A DNA stretch of 64,000 nt from Secundilactobacillus folii (GTDB lineage: Bacteria > Bacillota > Bacilli > Lactobacillales > Lactobacillaceae): positions 124,001-188,000 of the forward strand of contig NZ_WNJO01000004.1 in the NCBI RefSeq assembly GCF_009720675.1. Reading direction: 5' to 3'. The notes beneath the pieces are model-generated. The model was not told where the DNA came from. It saw nothing but the letters and a program-made list of their open reading frames with translations, and ran no database searches. The translations under genes and the position numbers were made by a program. Positions 9,314 through 23,018 of the stretch are shown here, one piece after another; positions within the stretch are counted from its first letter, which is position 1; the number at the start of each line of letters is the position of its first letter.

Positions 9314-9366
9314 AAAAAATGAGTCACCAGAGGAGTTTTGCACTCTTTTGGCGGCTCATTTTAGTT
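9314..9366 (+). terminator. terminator of the CydDC exporter operon
   Basis: Long hairpin with outer stem AAAATGAG / CTCATTTT and an imperfect inner stem, ending in a T-rich tract. The flanking A-run would let it also act on the minus strand. Confidence 0.65.
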
Positions 9367-9429
9367 TGTAAATTAAGGTGATCTTAAAATTCACGATAGC
9401 TATAAGGAATTAACCGTTACTGCTGTTGA

Positions 9430-10368
9430 TTAGTCTGGCCAATCGAGCAACTGCGTTGAAAAACGTTGAATGTTGGTTCGTTTTTCGCCCATGGGCAACT
9501 GGTTAAGAAGCTCATCGACGTGGTCCTTCAGTGTTTTGAGTTGCGCTTTCATCGCCGGTTTATCCAACTGTTTCTGAATTGCTAAGACGTCATTGACAGA
9601 AAGTTGATTGCGCTTATTTAGCTGCTGTTGAACAGCTGTATTTTTCAGCATTCGAATCACCGGTAACGGATACAAACCACTTTGGAGTGCTGACTGGAGT
9701 TGTTCTGGTTGACCAAAGCTTAACTGGAGGTCTTGAAGTACCCGGTAAGCCATGCCGACAGCCGCGCCAATTTCGCCGCTCAAACTGATCAATTCTGGTT
9801 GTGCCATACTGGCCGCGGCTCCGCGTTCCGCACCAAAGCGAAATGCTTCAGCGGTGCTCGCATTGACGGTGGCGAAGTAAGTACTTACCGTCTGATCAAA
9901 ATCATAACGGTGCGATAACTCCTCAATATGGCCGGACAAAATACGTTGCATGGTGTTAACATGCAATTGAAGGACTTGGGGACTTGGTTGAGTGTTTAAA
10001 ACCTCAGTGAAGTAACGTGTGAAGAGGTAGTCACCCGAGTAAATGGCATTGCGCTGACGGGTATCCCGAGCGTTTAGAAAGTTATTTTGGGTGTTATCTG
10101 AGACTTGGGAATGGAAGCGAACGGCTAAGTGGAGGAATTCTTGGGCGCTCGCACCGGCCAGTAACAATTGTTTGTCTGGTTTTTGTCCCAGTTCAGAAAA
10201 GAGATAGAAAATCCCTGGCCGCAAGAACTTGCCACCTGATTTGAGAAGTTTTAAAATCTTTATATGTATGGGCCGACTTGGTAGGTCTGTCGTTGCTAAC
10301 AGGTGGGCCTCTAAATGTTTGAGTTCATCTTGAACTTGCGGCAATGAAGCCCAAAATAGTTCGTTCAT
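9430..10368 (-). CDS. polyprenyl synthetase family protein with degenerate catalytic motifs
   Basis: 312 residues, the length and fold pattern of long-chain trans-prenyl diphosphate synthases: KSGGKFLRPG (substrate loop) near 43-52 and SGDYLFTRYF at 111-120. The catalytic motifs are eroded. The first aspartate-rich motif (normally HDDxxDN) reads HSQVSDN at 86-92, the KT(A) motif reads NASTA at 169-173, and the second aspartate motif (normally QxxDDxLD) reads LQDLQLSF at 211-218. It sits divergent to menA beside the cyd genes, where lactobacilli usually carry a hexaprenyl/heptaprenyl synthase for quinone tails. It may be a non-catalytic partner subunit or a decaying gene; the ORF is intact. 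Confidence 0.85.
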   Translation of the reverse strand: MNELFWASLPQVQDELKHLEAHLLATTDLPSRPIHIKILKLLKSGGKFLRPGIFYLFSELGQKPDKQLLLAGASAQEFLHLAVRFHSQVSDNTQNNFLNARDTRQRNAIYSGDYLFTRYFTEVLNTQPSPQVLQLHVNTMQRILSGHIEELSHRYDFDQTVSTYFATVNASTAEAFRFGAERGAAASMAQPELISLSGEIGAAVGMAYRVLQDLQLSFGQPEQLQSALQSGLYPLPVIRMLKNTAVQQQLNKRNQLSVNDVLAIQKQLDKPAMKAQLKTLKDHVDELLNQLPMGEKRTNIQRFSTQLLDWPD

Positions 10369-10399
10369 CAGTACACTCCTTCAAAAAGACTATAAAGTA

Positions 10400-10428
10400 A
10401 AGATACAAAGCTCAAGTAAAATTGTCAA
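10400..10428 (-). promoter_or_regulatory. promoter of the polyprenyl-synthase-like gene
   Basis: Minus strand TTGACA (10423-10428), 17-base spacer, TATCTT (10400-10405), about 30 bases before the start codon. A consensus -35 suggests the gene is expressed despite its odd motifs. Confidence 0.65.
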
Positions 10429-10458
10429 TTATCACACACTATACGTTGGAGGTTATTC

Positions 10459-11370
10459 ATGTCAGTCAAAGTATTTTTAGAACTTGTGGAAGCCAAAGCT
10501 AAAATTGCCTCGGTTTGGCCATTTTTCATGGGACTTTTCTTTTCGTACTACGTTTTTGGCCTAGTCAACTGGCCACTAGCAATTACCTTTTTTGTTGCTA
10601 TGCTGCTGTTTAACATGTCGGTGGATGCTCACGATAATTATTCTGATTACCGCGGCGCTTCAGATAAAGCTTCGGAATGGAAACGTAAAACTAATATTAT
10701 TGGTGTTCACCATCTCTCATTAAAATTAATTAGAAATTTGATTTTACTCATGGCAGGAAGTGCAGCCATACTTGGTATTTTATTAGTCATCGAGACTGGT
10801 TGGTCCTTGTTAATCATGGGAATCTTCTGTTTCTTAGTCGGTTATTTCTATTCCGCCGGTCCACGGCCAATTTCATCAACTCCGTTTGGCGAAGCAGCGT
10901 CTGGTATAACGATGGGATTTGTTATTACATTGATTTCGGTTTATATCAACACTTTTCCCGTTCAAACCATTACTTGGCGCTTATTTCTGCGCGTTTTACT
11001 GGTTTCTGGAATCGCGGTTTTTGCTATTAGTAACATTATGCTGGCAAATAATCTTTGCGATGCCGATGAAGACCGAACGCTTAACCGGCACACGATCGTT
11101 TATTATTTTGGAAAGCCAGTCATGCTGCGAGTCTTTGCAGGTAGCGTAGTTGCCGGTTATCTGTGCTTGATTGCCAGTGTAGCACTGAATTTATTACCCG
11201 TTATGAGCTTATTGGTCCTCCTCAGTATTCCCATCATTTACCGAAACACCAAGGCTTTTCTTGCCAAACAGGTCAAAAAAGAAACCTTCAAGTTTGCGGT
11301 TCAAAATTCTCTCGTGCTCGCGCTGTTTTGCATTGTTTCGATCGGTATTGGAACGATTTTGAACTGGTAA
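10459..11370 (+). CDS. menA: 1,4-dihydroxy-2-naphthoate prenyltransferase family protein
   Basis: UbiA-superfamily integral membrane enzyme that attaches the prenyl tail to dihydroxynaphthoate in menaquinone synthesis. 303 residues, about eight hydrophobic helices. Both aspartate-rich prenyl-diphosphate sites are intact: DAHDNYSDY near 56-64 and NNLCDADEDR near 197-206. YSAGPRPISSTPFGEAASG is the MenA signature loop. RBS GGAGG lies a few bases upstream of ATG 10459. Other men genes are not in the window, so the cell may prenylate an imported naphthoate. Its neighbour encoding the prenyl-tail synthase looks inactive, which is a puzzle noted in the findings. Confidence 0.92.
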   Translation: MSVKVFLELVEAKAKIASVWPFFMGLFFSYYVFGLVNWPLAITFFVAMLLFNMSVDAHDNYSDYRGASDKASEWKRKTNIIGVHHLSLKLIRNLILLMAGSAAILGILLVIETGWSLLIMGIFCFLVGYFYSAGPRPISSTPFGEAASGITMGFVITLISVYINTFPVQTITWRLFLRVLLVSGIAVFAISNIMLANNLCDADEDRTLNRHTIVYYFGKPVMLRVFAGSVVAGYLCLIASVALNLLPVMSLLVLLSIPIIYRNTKAFLAKQVKKETFKFAVQNSLVLALFCIVSIGIGTILNW

Positions 11371-11461
11371 GTGGTTTCCTGTTGGCAATACTGCGGTTTT
11401 TCGAGTAAACTAAACGTAAACATTTATCGTTTGCTGGACATGATTTAGGAGGAACTTTTTG

Positions 11462-12043
11462 ATGAAGTTACTGGAAGACAGAATTAAACGGGATGGCACA
11501 GTACTCCCCGGTGAAGTACTTAAGGTCGACAATTTTTTGAATCATCAGGTCGATCCGCAGCTCATGTTTGAGCTGGGTGCCGAGTTTAAGCGGTTATTTG
11601 AAAACGAGGGTGTCACACGGATCTTAACGGTGGAGTCATCCGGAATCGCACCCGCATTGATGGCTGGGTATCAGATGCACGTACCGGTTGTCTTTGCCCG
11701 CAAGCACCGTTCACTAACGTTGACCGATGATCTGTATACTGCCCGAGTTTACTCATACACTAAGCAGGTTAATAATGATATCAGCATTGATAAGCGGTTT
11801 ATTAAGCCGAATGATAAGATTTTGATCATCGATGATTTCTTAGCGAATGGACAAGCTGTTGAAGGGATGCTGGAGATTGCTAAGGCCGCCAAAGTTGACG
11901 TTGTCGGCGTCGGCGTGGTCATCGAAAAGCGGTTCCAGAAGGGCCATCAATTGGTCCTTGACGCCGGTATTCACTTAGAAGCACTGGCTAGTATCGCATC
12001 ATTAGATAACAACCAAGTTGTATTTGCAAATAGCGCTGAATAA
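11462..12043 (+). CDS. xpt: xanthine phosphoribosyltransferase
   Basis: Purine salvage: xanthine plus PRPP to XMP in the cytosol. 193 residues. The PRPP-binding loop is clear ([14 protein letters not shown]), with VESSGIAPA near 58-66 and [10 protein letters not shown] in the family positions. ATG 11462 is 9 bases from AGGAGG; a TTG three bases earlier is also possible. No guanine riboswitch is visible in the 90-base gap after menA, unlike Bacillus xpt. That gap has only an imperfect AAACG...CGTTT inverted repeat (11412-11432). Likely its own transcript. Confidence 0.93.
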   Translation: MKLLEDRIKRDGTVLPGEVLKVDNFLNHQVDPQLMFELGAEFKRLFENEGVTRILTVESSGIAPALMAGYQMHVPVVFARKHRSLTLTDDLYTARVYSYTKQVNNDISIDKRFIKPNDKILIIDDFLANGQAVEGMLEIAKAAKVDVVGVGVVIEKRFQKGHQLVLDAGIHLEALASIASLDNNQVVFANSAE

Positions 12044-12088
12044 TTTATTGAACCACTGCCGTTTCTAGCCTATGAACGGGGGGATCTC

Positions 12089-12616
12089 ATGGTTTGGACG
12101 CTGATTTTGATTTTCGTGATTAGCTTTATCTACATTACGTTGAATACGATTCGCTTTATGCTGACGATGAAGGGTTTTCGTAATTTGGCGCCGATTTTGA
12201 GTATGGTTGAAATTACGGTTTATGTTGTGGGTCTGGCGTTAGTATTGAATCGGCTAGATAATATTTTAAATATTATTGCTTATGCGCTAGGCTATGGCGT
12301 GGGCGTTCGGGTCGGCATCTGGGTCGAAGACAAGCTAGCGTTGGGTTACATTATGGCCACGGTAATTTTGCCAAATACCGATAGTGAGTTGCCGACCGTT
12401 TTGCGTTCCAGTGGCTTTGGCGTCACTCAGAGTTCTGCCCAAGGGTTGGAAGGTCAGCGGCTGGTGCTAGATATTTTGACACCGCGGAATCAGGAACGTC
12501 GACTCTACACCATTGTGAATGAAAAAGAACCCAAAGCGTTCATTATTACCTATGAACCGAAATATATTTCTGGTGGTTTCTGGGTCAAACGCGTGCGCCG
12601 ACGTTCACGACAGTAA
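12089..12616 (+). CDS. UPF0316 (DUF2179) membrane protein
   Basis: 175 residues: three hydrophobic helices in the first 85, then a soluble domain (about 90-160) of the DUF2179/ACT-like type. This is the UPF0316 architecture (Bacillus YebE relatives). The soluble domain resembles small-ligand sensing modules but the function is unknown. The extreme C-terminus is strongly basic (VKRVRRRSRQ). ATG 12089 follows GGGGGG 6 bases upstream. It lies 45 bases after xpt in the same direction and may be co-transcribed with it; no terminator is seen between them. Confidence 0.8.
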   Translation: MVWTLILIFVISFIYITLNTIRFMLTMKGFRNLAPILSMVEITVYVVGLALVLNRLDNILNIIAYALGYGVGVRVGIWVEDKLALGYIMATVILPNTDSELPTVLRSSGFGVTQSSAQGLEGQRLVLDILTPRNQERRLYTIVNEKEPKAFIITYEPKYISGGFWVKRVRRRSRQ

Positions 12617-12677
12617 TGGTAGTGCTAAAATAATTCTAAAGATTAATATATTTACTAGTACCTGTTTGGCATAGCAT

Positions 12678-12683
12678 TATAAT
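12678..12683 (+). promoter_or_regulatory. -10 element upstream of PurK-like gene
   Basis: A consensus TATAAT about 45 bases before the start; no convincing -35 at normal spacing. Confidence 0.35.
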
Positions 12684-12728
12684 AGAATAAAAGATTAACT
12701 TTTATTGAGAAGAAGGTAGTGAAAAACT

Positions 12729-13886
12729 TTGGACAATCATGTTTTGTATCCAGGAGGAACCATTGGGGTCATTGGTGACAGCACTGACGGTCCAATGATC
12801 GTTGCAGCAGCGCGGCAAGCTGGCTTTAAAGTCGGTGCTTTTGGCCCCGATGAAACCAGCGAAATGCTTCAACTGGCTGATTTTAAGATCGTTGGGCAAC
12901 TGTCAGACCGTGCGCGCTTAACCGATTTTGCTGAACGCTGCGATTTGGTCACTTACGATTCCCAACATTTAAGCCCGGACGTCCTATCAGTGATTGAGGA
13001 GACTACCGCACTGCCTCAAGGAATCGATTTTCAGACCATGATGCAAGACCGGTTGTTGGAGCGGGCATTTTATGAACAATTAAACGTTAACATTCCACCG
13101 TACGCCACAATTGTAAGCTTGGACGATGTGTATCAGTCAATCAATTCGATTGGTTATCCTAGTATTTTGAAACCGATCCAAAAGGACTTGATCCACGGCG
13201 AAGAGCTGACTATTCGGACACAAACAGATATTGCTAAAGCGGCCGGTTTAATGGACTGGGGGACTTATATTCTGGAGTCCACGGTTTCCTACACCCGAGA
13301 ATTTGCTGTGACGGTTGCCCGTACCTCATCCGGAGAGTCCAGTTTATTTCCACCAGTAGAAGTTAAACGACAAAATGGCCAATTTTCTTGGGCCTTTTTG
13401 CCAACTAGTATTGATCCTGATGTCCAGGCTGAGCTTGATCGTATTTGCCATGAAATTATTTCTAATGTGAAGTATGTCGGTGTTTTTGAAGTCGACTTTA
13501 TGATCAATGACAATGGTTCGATCTACGTTAAACAGATTATCCCGACCTTTGGCGAGGCCGGTCGTATTTTTGACCGAGCAACAACGGTGAGTCAGTTCGA
13601 ACAGCATCTGCGCGCAATCGCCGGGATGCCGTTAAGCGACGTTGAAGTTTTAAAGCCGACCGTGATGGCTGCCTTTACCAATGAACAGTCCGGTGCCATT
13701 CGTACCCAGTGGACGCTAAAGCCTAACTGGCACTTTTCATTTTACCGTCAAGGTCACCAAGACGTTGACAATGCACAGTTAGCGGGGCACGTACTGGTTC
13801 AAGGTGATGACATCAATAAACTGCTGGAACAGTTAGAAGACACTGAGATTTGGTCCCGAAATAATAATGATTCGGAGACGGAATAA
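12729..13886 (+). CDS. divergent PurK-like ATP-grasp protein
   Basis: 385 residues with the overall order of PurK (N5-carboxyaminoimidazole ribonucleotide synthase): N-terminal PGGTIGVIGD, ATP-grasp GYPSILKP near 140, and TSQFEQHLRA-like VSQFEQHLRAIAGMPL near 292-307. Key PurK motifs are altered. The GGGQLGRM loop reads GDSTDGPM, the GGYDGKGQ ATP loop reads PIQKDLIHGEE, and the metal/substrate motif NEIAPRPHNSGH reads KQIIPTFGEAGR (about 13525-13563). It stands alone, away from other pur genes, upstream of pcrA. Start is a TTG 13 bases after AGAAGG, a weak context. It is probably not an active PurK; its role is unknown. Confidence 0.8.
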   Translation: MDNHVLYPGGTIGVIGDSTDGPMIVAAARQAGFKVGAFGPDETSEMLQLADFKIVGQLSDRARLTDFAERCDLVTYDSQHLSPDVLSVIEETTALPQGIDFQTMMQDRLLERAFYEQLNVNIPPYATIVSLDDVYQSINSIGYPSILKPIQKDLIHGEELTIRTQTDIAKAAGLMDWGTYILESTVSYTREFAVTVARTSSGESSLFPPVEVKRQNGQFSWAFLPTSIDPDVQAELDRICHEIISNVKYVGVFEVDFMINDNGSIYVKQIIPTFGEAGRIFDRATTVSQFEQHLRAIAGMPLSDVEVLKPTVMAAFTNEQSGAIRTQWTLKPNWHFSFYRQGHQDVDNAQLAGHVLVQGDDINKLLEQLEDTEIWSRNNNDSETE

Positions 13887-13924
13887 CCGTTTTCAACGTG
13901 ATCATTTCTCGAATTAAAAACTGC

Positions 13925-13968
13925 ACACAAGCGTGATTTTCTTTGTGAGAATCACGCTTGTGTTTTGT
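13925..13968 (+). terminator. terminator after PurK-like gene
   Basis: 14-bp perfect stem ACACAAGCGTGATT / AATCACGCTTGTGT (13925-13938, 13950-13963) followed by TTTTG. Confidence 0.85.
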
Positions 13969-14189
13969 AGCATGGCAGTTCAAAAAAAGAGCTTAGATGA
14001 TGGTTAAATGGTAGTGTATTTTACGAAAATGAGTAATTTTTAATACGAACGTATGTTTAATTTTTAGCACAAAACTATTGCTTTATGAGCCAAGATAGGC
14101 GACAATTTCAATAGTGAATTTTACGATGCACACCGGTGTTTAGTCGCTGGTGTAAAGATTAAGGTACAAACAGGAGAGGAATTGAAATC
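13969..14189 (+). promoter_or_regulatory. pcrA upstream region with LexA-like box
   Basis: AT-rich region without genes. CGAAC-GTAT-GTTTA at 14046-14059 matches the Gram-positive LexA (DinR) operator CGAACNNNNGTTCG at 8 of 10 defined bases. I cannot place a clear -35/-10 next to it. Confidence 0.4.
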
Positions 14190-18501
<4,312 letters not shown>

Positions 18502-18502
<1 letters not shown>

Positions 18503-19641
18503 TGAGACGATTTAATACACTGTTTGTGGTAGCACTTTGCAGTCTGTTCTTAGCAGCCTGTGGTAATTTAGGTAGTTCTAGCGGGACGAGTGGGACCACA
18601 ACAAGTAAGGGTACCCAATTGACCGGTCAAGCTGCCTCGGGTGATTACCAAAGTGTGATCAAGAACGGTCGTTACGTGACTAGCAAGTCACGGGGTGTGA
18701 ACGTGTCTCAAAACGACAATCAGTATAATTTAAAGAGTTTTGAAAGTGGCTTGCTGACAGTGTCAAAGAAGGTCTATTCACCTAGCAAGTACATCTTTGA
18801 AGAGGGTCAATACCTAAGCACGAACACGGTGCAAAACTGGTTGGCACGTAAGTCCAAGTCTAACCCAACTGGTTTGAATCCAGTTAATAATGGAAAGACT
18901 GGGGCCAATACCCGTAATCCCATTTATTTACAGCAAATGGAAGAGCAGGACTACATGAAGCAAAACGGTAAAAAATTGACCCTTTCAGGGGTTACGATCG
19001 GTTTAGGCTTAAATTCCATTGATTACTATCAAAAGCAGAATTATGGGGCGACGTATGAGACGCATATCAGTAATGCCACGATTCAAAGAGAAGGCCGTCA
19101 GATTGCTAATCAAGTGTTAGCAAGGCTACGTAAAAAGGCCGCTTTAAGAAACGTGCCAATTACGATTGCACTGTATAAACAGGCATCAGACGACAGCCTC
19201 GTTGGTGGTAATTTCTTCTCCTATTCGGTCAATCGGGGCAGTTCGACTTCTGTTGGATCGTGGAAGGCCATCAGTGAGAAAAACTACGTCTACCCAACCA
19301 CATCATCCAGTTCGTCCACAGGAAACTCTAATGATGAGAGCTCATTTGAAAACTTTAAGACTCAGATTCAAAATTATTTCCCTAATTTGAGTGGTGTAAC
19401 TGCTCAGGCGCACTATGTTGACCATCAGCTTTCAGGAATGAATGTCAGCATTACCACGCAATTTTATAGTGAAACAGAAATTATTAGTTTTACCCAGTAT
19501 CTGCAACAGGCAGCTCAGAAATACTTACCTTCTGGTGCGCCAATTGACATCACGGTCAAGTCGGCTGAAGGGGTTCAAAGCTTCCTAAGTCGTGATCAGG
19601 GCGAAAAGAAGTTTACTTCTCACGTTTTTGACAGTTACTGA
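18502..19641 (+). CDS. camS: CamS family sex-pheromone lipoprotein
   Basis: 379-residue surface lipoprotein. N-terminal basic residues, a hydrophobic stretch and the lipobox LAAC give lipid attachment at Cys20 after signal peptidase II cleavage; a Ser/Thr/Gly-rich linker follows. The rest matches the CamS family (VTIGLGLNSIDYYQK, VPITIALYKQ). In enterococci and staphylococci the cleaved signal peptide of CamS is the source of a short peptide pheromone. Whether this happens here is not shown. Position directly after ligA is conserved in Lactobacillales. Ends at a strong terminator. Confidence 0.93.
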
Positions 19642-19660
19642 CATTTAAATGGAAGAACTA

Positions 19661-19702
19661 AAATAGCACCGGTCTCTCTTTAGAAACCGGTGCTATTTAT
19701 GG
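19661..19702 (+). terminator. terminator of pcrA-ligA-camS
   Basis: 13-bp stem AAATAGCACCGGT / ACCGGTGCTATTT (19661-19673, 19686-19698). Confidence 0.85.
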
Positions 19703-19710
19703 TCGGAATG

Positions 19711-19719
19711 TGTTAGAAT
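19711..19719 (+). promoter_or_regulatory. extended -10 of gatCAB
   Basis: TGT-TAGAAT, directly after the camS terminator and about 65 bases before gatC. No clear -35. Confidence 0.4.
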
Positions 19720-19783
19720 ATTTGATGTGTATCGTAAAAATTTTATGAAGAATTCCAGATTACTTGTGAAAGAGGGAAACTTG

Positions 19784-20092
19784 ATGGCAAGTCGAATTGA
19801 TCAAGACCAAGTACAACACGTTGCGTCATTAGCTAAATTAAGTTTAAGCGATGATCAATTGAAGTACTTTACCACCCAATTAGATGAAATTATTGGGCTA
19901 TTTGAAACGTTAAACGAAGTCGATACAAAGGGTATTGAACCAACTTCTAGCGTCAGTGACCAAATCAATGTGATGCGTGAAGACGTTGCGGACAATTGGG
20001 GTCAAAGCAAAGCCTTATTGGCGAATGCACCCGATGCCGAAAACGGCTATATTAAAGTGCCAGCAATTATTGATGAAAGTGAGGATGAGTAA
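19784..20092 (+). CDS. gatC: Asp/Glu-tRNA amidotransferase subunit C
   Basis: Small belt subunit that holds GatA and GatB together in the enzyme converting Glu-tRNA(Gln) (and Asp-tRNA(Asn)) to the amide form. 102 residues, normal length. Typical HVASLAKLSLSDDQLKYFTTQLDEI N-terminus and MREDV turn, here split: HVASLAKLSL then QLDEII. ATG 19784 is preceded by AGAGGG at 7 bases; upstream in-frame starts would add a tail not found in the family. First gene of the gatCAB operon. Confidence 0.96.
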   Translation: MASRIDQDQVQHVASLAKLSLSDDQLKYFTTQLDEIIGLFETLNEVDTKGIEPTSSVSDQINVMREDVADNWGQSKALLANAPDAENGYIKVPAIIDESEDE

Positions 20093-20098
20093 AGACCG

Positions 20099-21568
20099 AT
20101 GAATTATTTCGAAAAGGATCTCGCGTCGCTTCACGATGATTTAGTGGCTAAAAAGATCAGTGTGACCGAGCTAGTCAACGCAACCTATGACAACATCGAG
20201 ACCACCGATTCTGATGTTAATGCTTTTTTAACACTAAACAAGCAGGTAGCTTTGAAGAAGGCTGCTGAATTAGACGAAAAGGGTATTGATTCTGATAACC
20301 CTTTGTCTGGTATTCCGTTGGCCATTAAAGATAATATCGTGACCAAGGGCTTGACCACAACGGCAGCTTCTAGAATGTTGGAAAACTTCGTGCCCGTCTA
20401 TGACGCTACAGTGATCGAGCACTTAAATAGTCAGGGCGCAATCAACATTGGTAAAACCAACATGGATGAATTTGCCATGGGTGGTTCAACCGAGAACTCT
20501 GCCTTTAAGACCACTAAAAATGCTTGGGACTATAATCGCGTGCCCGGTGGTTCATCAGGTGGTTCTGCAGCCGCAGTCGCTTCTGGTGAAGTTATCGCTG
20601 CTCTAGGTTCTGATACTGGTGGTTCGATTCGTCAGCCTTCATCATTTAACGGGATCGTTGGCATGAAGCCAACGTATGGTCGAATTTCTCGTTGGGGCTT
20701 GATTGCCTTTGCATCAAGCCTAGACGAAATCGGTCCAATGACACGAAACGTCAAGGATAACGCGATTTTATTGTCAGCAATTGCTGGGCATGACGACCAT
20801 GATTTGACCACTTCAACTAAGAAAGTTCCTGATTTTGCGGCTGAATTAAACGCTCAAACCAGTGTGAAGGGCATGAAGATTGGTCTGCCAAAAGAATATT
20901 TAGGTGAAGGGGTCGATCAAGATGTGAAGGATGCCATTTTAGCTGCCGCCGATAAGTATCGTGAACTTGGTGCCACGGTTGATGAAGTTTCTTTGCCTCA
21001 TAATAAATATGGTGTGGCAGCATACTACATCATTGCAAGTTCTGAAGCTTCTTCAAATTTGCAGCGGTTTGACGGTATTCGTTACGGCCATCGTTCCAAG
21101 AATATTCACAACTTGGACGACGTTTACATTAATTCACGGACTGAAGGCTTCGGTGACGAAGTTAAGCGGCGGATTATGCTGGGAACCTTCTCGCTTTCTG
21201 CTGGCTTCTATGATGCGTACTTCAAGAAGGCTGCCCAAGTTCGGACGTTGATCATTAACGATTTCCAAGCAGTGCTGAAAGACCATGACTTCATTATGGG
21301 ACCAGTAGCACCAACGCCAGCGTTTAAGATCGGTGAAGAAATTTCCAACCCAATGACAATGTACATGAATGATATTTTGACCATCCCGGTTAACCTTGCG
21401 GGGTTGCCAGGGATGTCCATTCCGGCGGGCTTTTCAAACGGGATGCCGGTTGGCATGCAGCTGATTGGTCGCCCATTTGATGAAAGCACACTTTACAAAG
21501 CTGGTTATGCATTTGAACAAGCAACTGATTTTCATAAACAAACACCAAAACAAGGGGGCAAAAACTAA
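20099..21568 (+). CDS. gatA: Asp/Glu-tRNA amidotransferase subunit A
   Basis: Amidase subunit that releases ammonia from glutamine and passes it to GatB. 489 residues. The Ser-cisSer-Lys catalytic triad is visible: Lys77 in PLAIKDNI, Ser152 in GGSSGGS and Ser176 in [10 protein letters not shown], matching the numbering of S. aureus GatA within two residues. Starts 6 bases after gatC and overlaps gatB by one base (TAATG), so the three subunits are made in coupled amounts. Confidence 0.98.
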   Translation: MNYFEKDLASLHDDLVAKKISVTELVNATYDNIETTDSDVNAFLTLNKQVALKKAAELDEKGIDSDNPLSGIPLAIKDNIVTKGLTTTAASRMLENFVPVYDATVIEHLNSQGAINIGKTNMDEFAMGGSTENSAFKTTKNAWDYNRVPGGSSGGSAAAVASGEVIAALGSDTGGSIRQPSSFNGIVGMKPTYGRISRWGLIAFASSLDEIGPMTRNVKDNAILLSAIAGHDDHDLTTSTKKVPDFAAELNAQTSVKGMKIGLPKEYLGEGVDQDVKDAILAAADKYRELGATVDEVSLPHNKYGVAAYYIIASSEASSNLQRFDGIRYGHRSKNIHNLDDVYINSRTEGFGDEVKRRIMLGTFSLSAGFYDAYFKKAAQVRTLIINDFQAVLKDHDFIMGPVAPTPAFKIGEEISNPMTMYMNDILTIPVNLAGLPGMSIPAGFSNGMPVGMQLIGRPFDESTLYKAGYAFEQATDFHKQTPKQGGKN

Positions 21569-22989
21569 TGAATTTTAAAACAACTATTGGACTTGAAGTC
21601 CACGTTGAGTTAAAAACCAATTCAAAGATTTTTAGCCCTTCCCCAGTTGAATTTGGTGATGAACCAAACGCCAATACCAACGTGATCGATTGGGGCTACC
21701 CTGGCGTTTTGCCGACCACCAATAAAGGAGTCGTTAAGAGCGGCATTATGGCTGCTTTAGCCCTTCACGCCCAAGTGGAACCACATCCGCATTTTGACCG
21801 TAAAAATTACTTCTATCCTGATAACCCGAAAGCTTATCAAATTTCGCAGTCTGATAAACCGCTGGCTCACGATGGTTGGATTGAAATCGAAGTTGACGGC
21901 GAAAAGAAGCGGGTCGGTATTGAAGAGATGCACATTGAAGAAGATGCCGGAAAGAACACCCATGAACGTGACTTTTCTTACGTTGATTTGAACCGTCAAG
22001 GCACACCGTTGATCGAAATCGTGTCGAAGCCTGAAATCAGTTCACCTGATGAAGCCTATGCTTATCTGGAAGCGCTGCGGCAACGAATCCAATTTACCGG
22101 GATTTCCGACGTGAAAATGGAGGAAGGCTCAATGCGTGTCGATGTTAACATCTCGATTCGTCCAGAAGGCCAAAAAGAATATGGTACAAAAACCGAGTTA
22201 AAAAACTTGAACTCGTTTAATTACGTGCGCAAGGGCCTTGCATTTGAAGAACAACGACAGCAGCGGGTCTTGATGTCTGGTGGCCAGATTCAACAAGAAA
22301 CACGTCGGTTTGATGAAACAACTGGTCAAACCATTTTGATGCGTGTTAAGGAAGGTTCAGACGATTACCGTTACTTCCCAGAACCTGATTTACCAGCACT
22401 AAACATTAGTGAGGACTGGATCAACGAAATTGGCAGTGAAATGCCTGAAATGCCGGGAAGCCGTCGGGCACGTTACGTTAGCAAGCTGGGCTTGACCGAC
22501 TATGATGCCATGGTTTTGACTCAAACAAAGGAAATGGCTGACTTCTTCGATCAAACCGTTGCGTTAGGTGCTGATCCTAAGTCCGCAGCTAACTACCTTC
22601 AAGGCGACGTTAACGCTTTCTTGAACGAAAAGCATGCCGATCTTCAAGATACTGATCTGACCCCGGCAAACCTGGCTGGGATGATCAACTTGATTACTGA
22701 TGGCACGATTTCGACTAAGATGGCTAAAAAGGTGTTTAAAGCGATTACCCAAGGCAAAGAACCTAAAGCTTACGTTGAAGAAAAGGGCTTGATTCAATTA
22801 TCGGATCCAGCTCAATTGCAACCAATTATTGATTCTGTTTTAGCGGATAATCAGCAATCGGTCGAAGACTTCAACAATGGTAAGGACCGGGCCGTTGGTT
22901 ACTTAGTTGGTCAGATTATGAAACAGACCCATGGTAAGGCTAATCCGAAAGTAGTTAACCAGTTATTAATGGCTTCACTGAAGAAGTAA
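21568..22989 (+). CDS. gatB: Asp/Glu-tRNA amidotransferase subunit B
   Basis: Kinase and transamidase subunit: phosphorylates the misacylated aminoacyl-tRNA and amidates it. 473 residues. N-terminal [16 protein letters not shown], then [19 protein letters not shown], and the C-terminal YqeY-like tRNA-binding domain ending [11 protein letters not shown]. All parts of the family are intact. In lactobacilli without GlnRS this complex is essential for Gln-tRNA. Confidence 0.98.
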   Translation: MNFKTTIGLEVHVELKTNSKIFSPSPVEFGDEPNANTNVIDWGYPGVLPTTNKGVVKSGIMAALALHAQVEPHPHFDRKNYFYPDNPKAYQISQSDKPLAHDGWIEIEVDGEKKRVGIEEMHIEEDAGKNTHERDFSYVDLNRQGTPLIEIVSKPEISSPDEAYAYLEALRQRIQFTGISDVKMEEGSMRVDVNISIRPEGQKEYGTKTELKNLNSFNYVRKGLAFEEQRQQRVLMSGGQIQQETRRFDETTGQTILMRVKEGSDDYRYFPEPDLPALNISEDWINEIGSEMPEMPGSRRARYVSKLGLTDYDAMVLTQTKEMADFFDQTVALGADPKSAANYLQGDVNAFLNEKHADLQDTDLTPANLAGMINLITDGTISTKMAKKVFKAITQGKEPKAYVEEKGLIQLSDPAQLQPIIDSVLADNQQSVEDFNNGKDRAVGYLVGQIMKQTHGKANPKVVNQLLMASLKK

Positions 22990-23018
22990 GCCAGACCGTT
23001 GAAATTGGAGGGAACACA

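Noticed and set aside
11371-11461. Guanine riboswitch before xpt
   Set aside because: The 90-base gap has none of the conserved junction bases of purine riboswitches.
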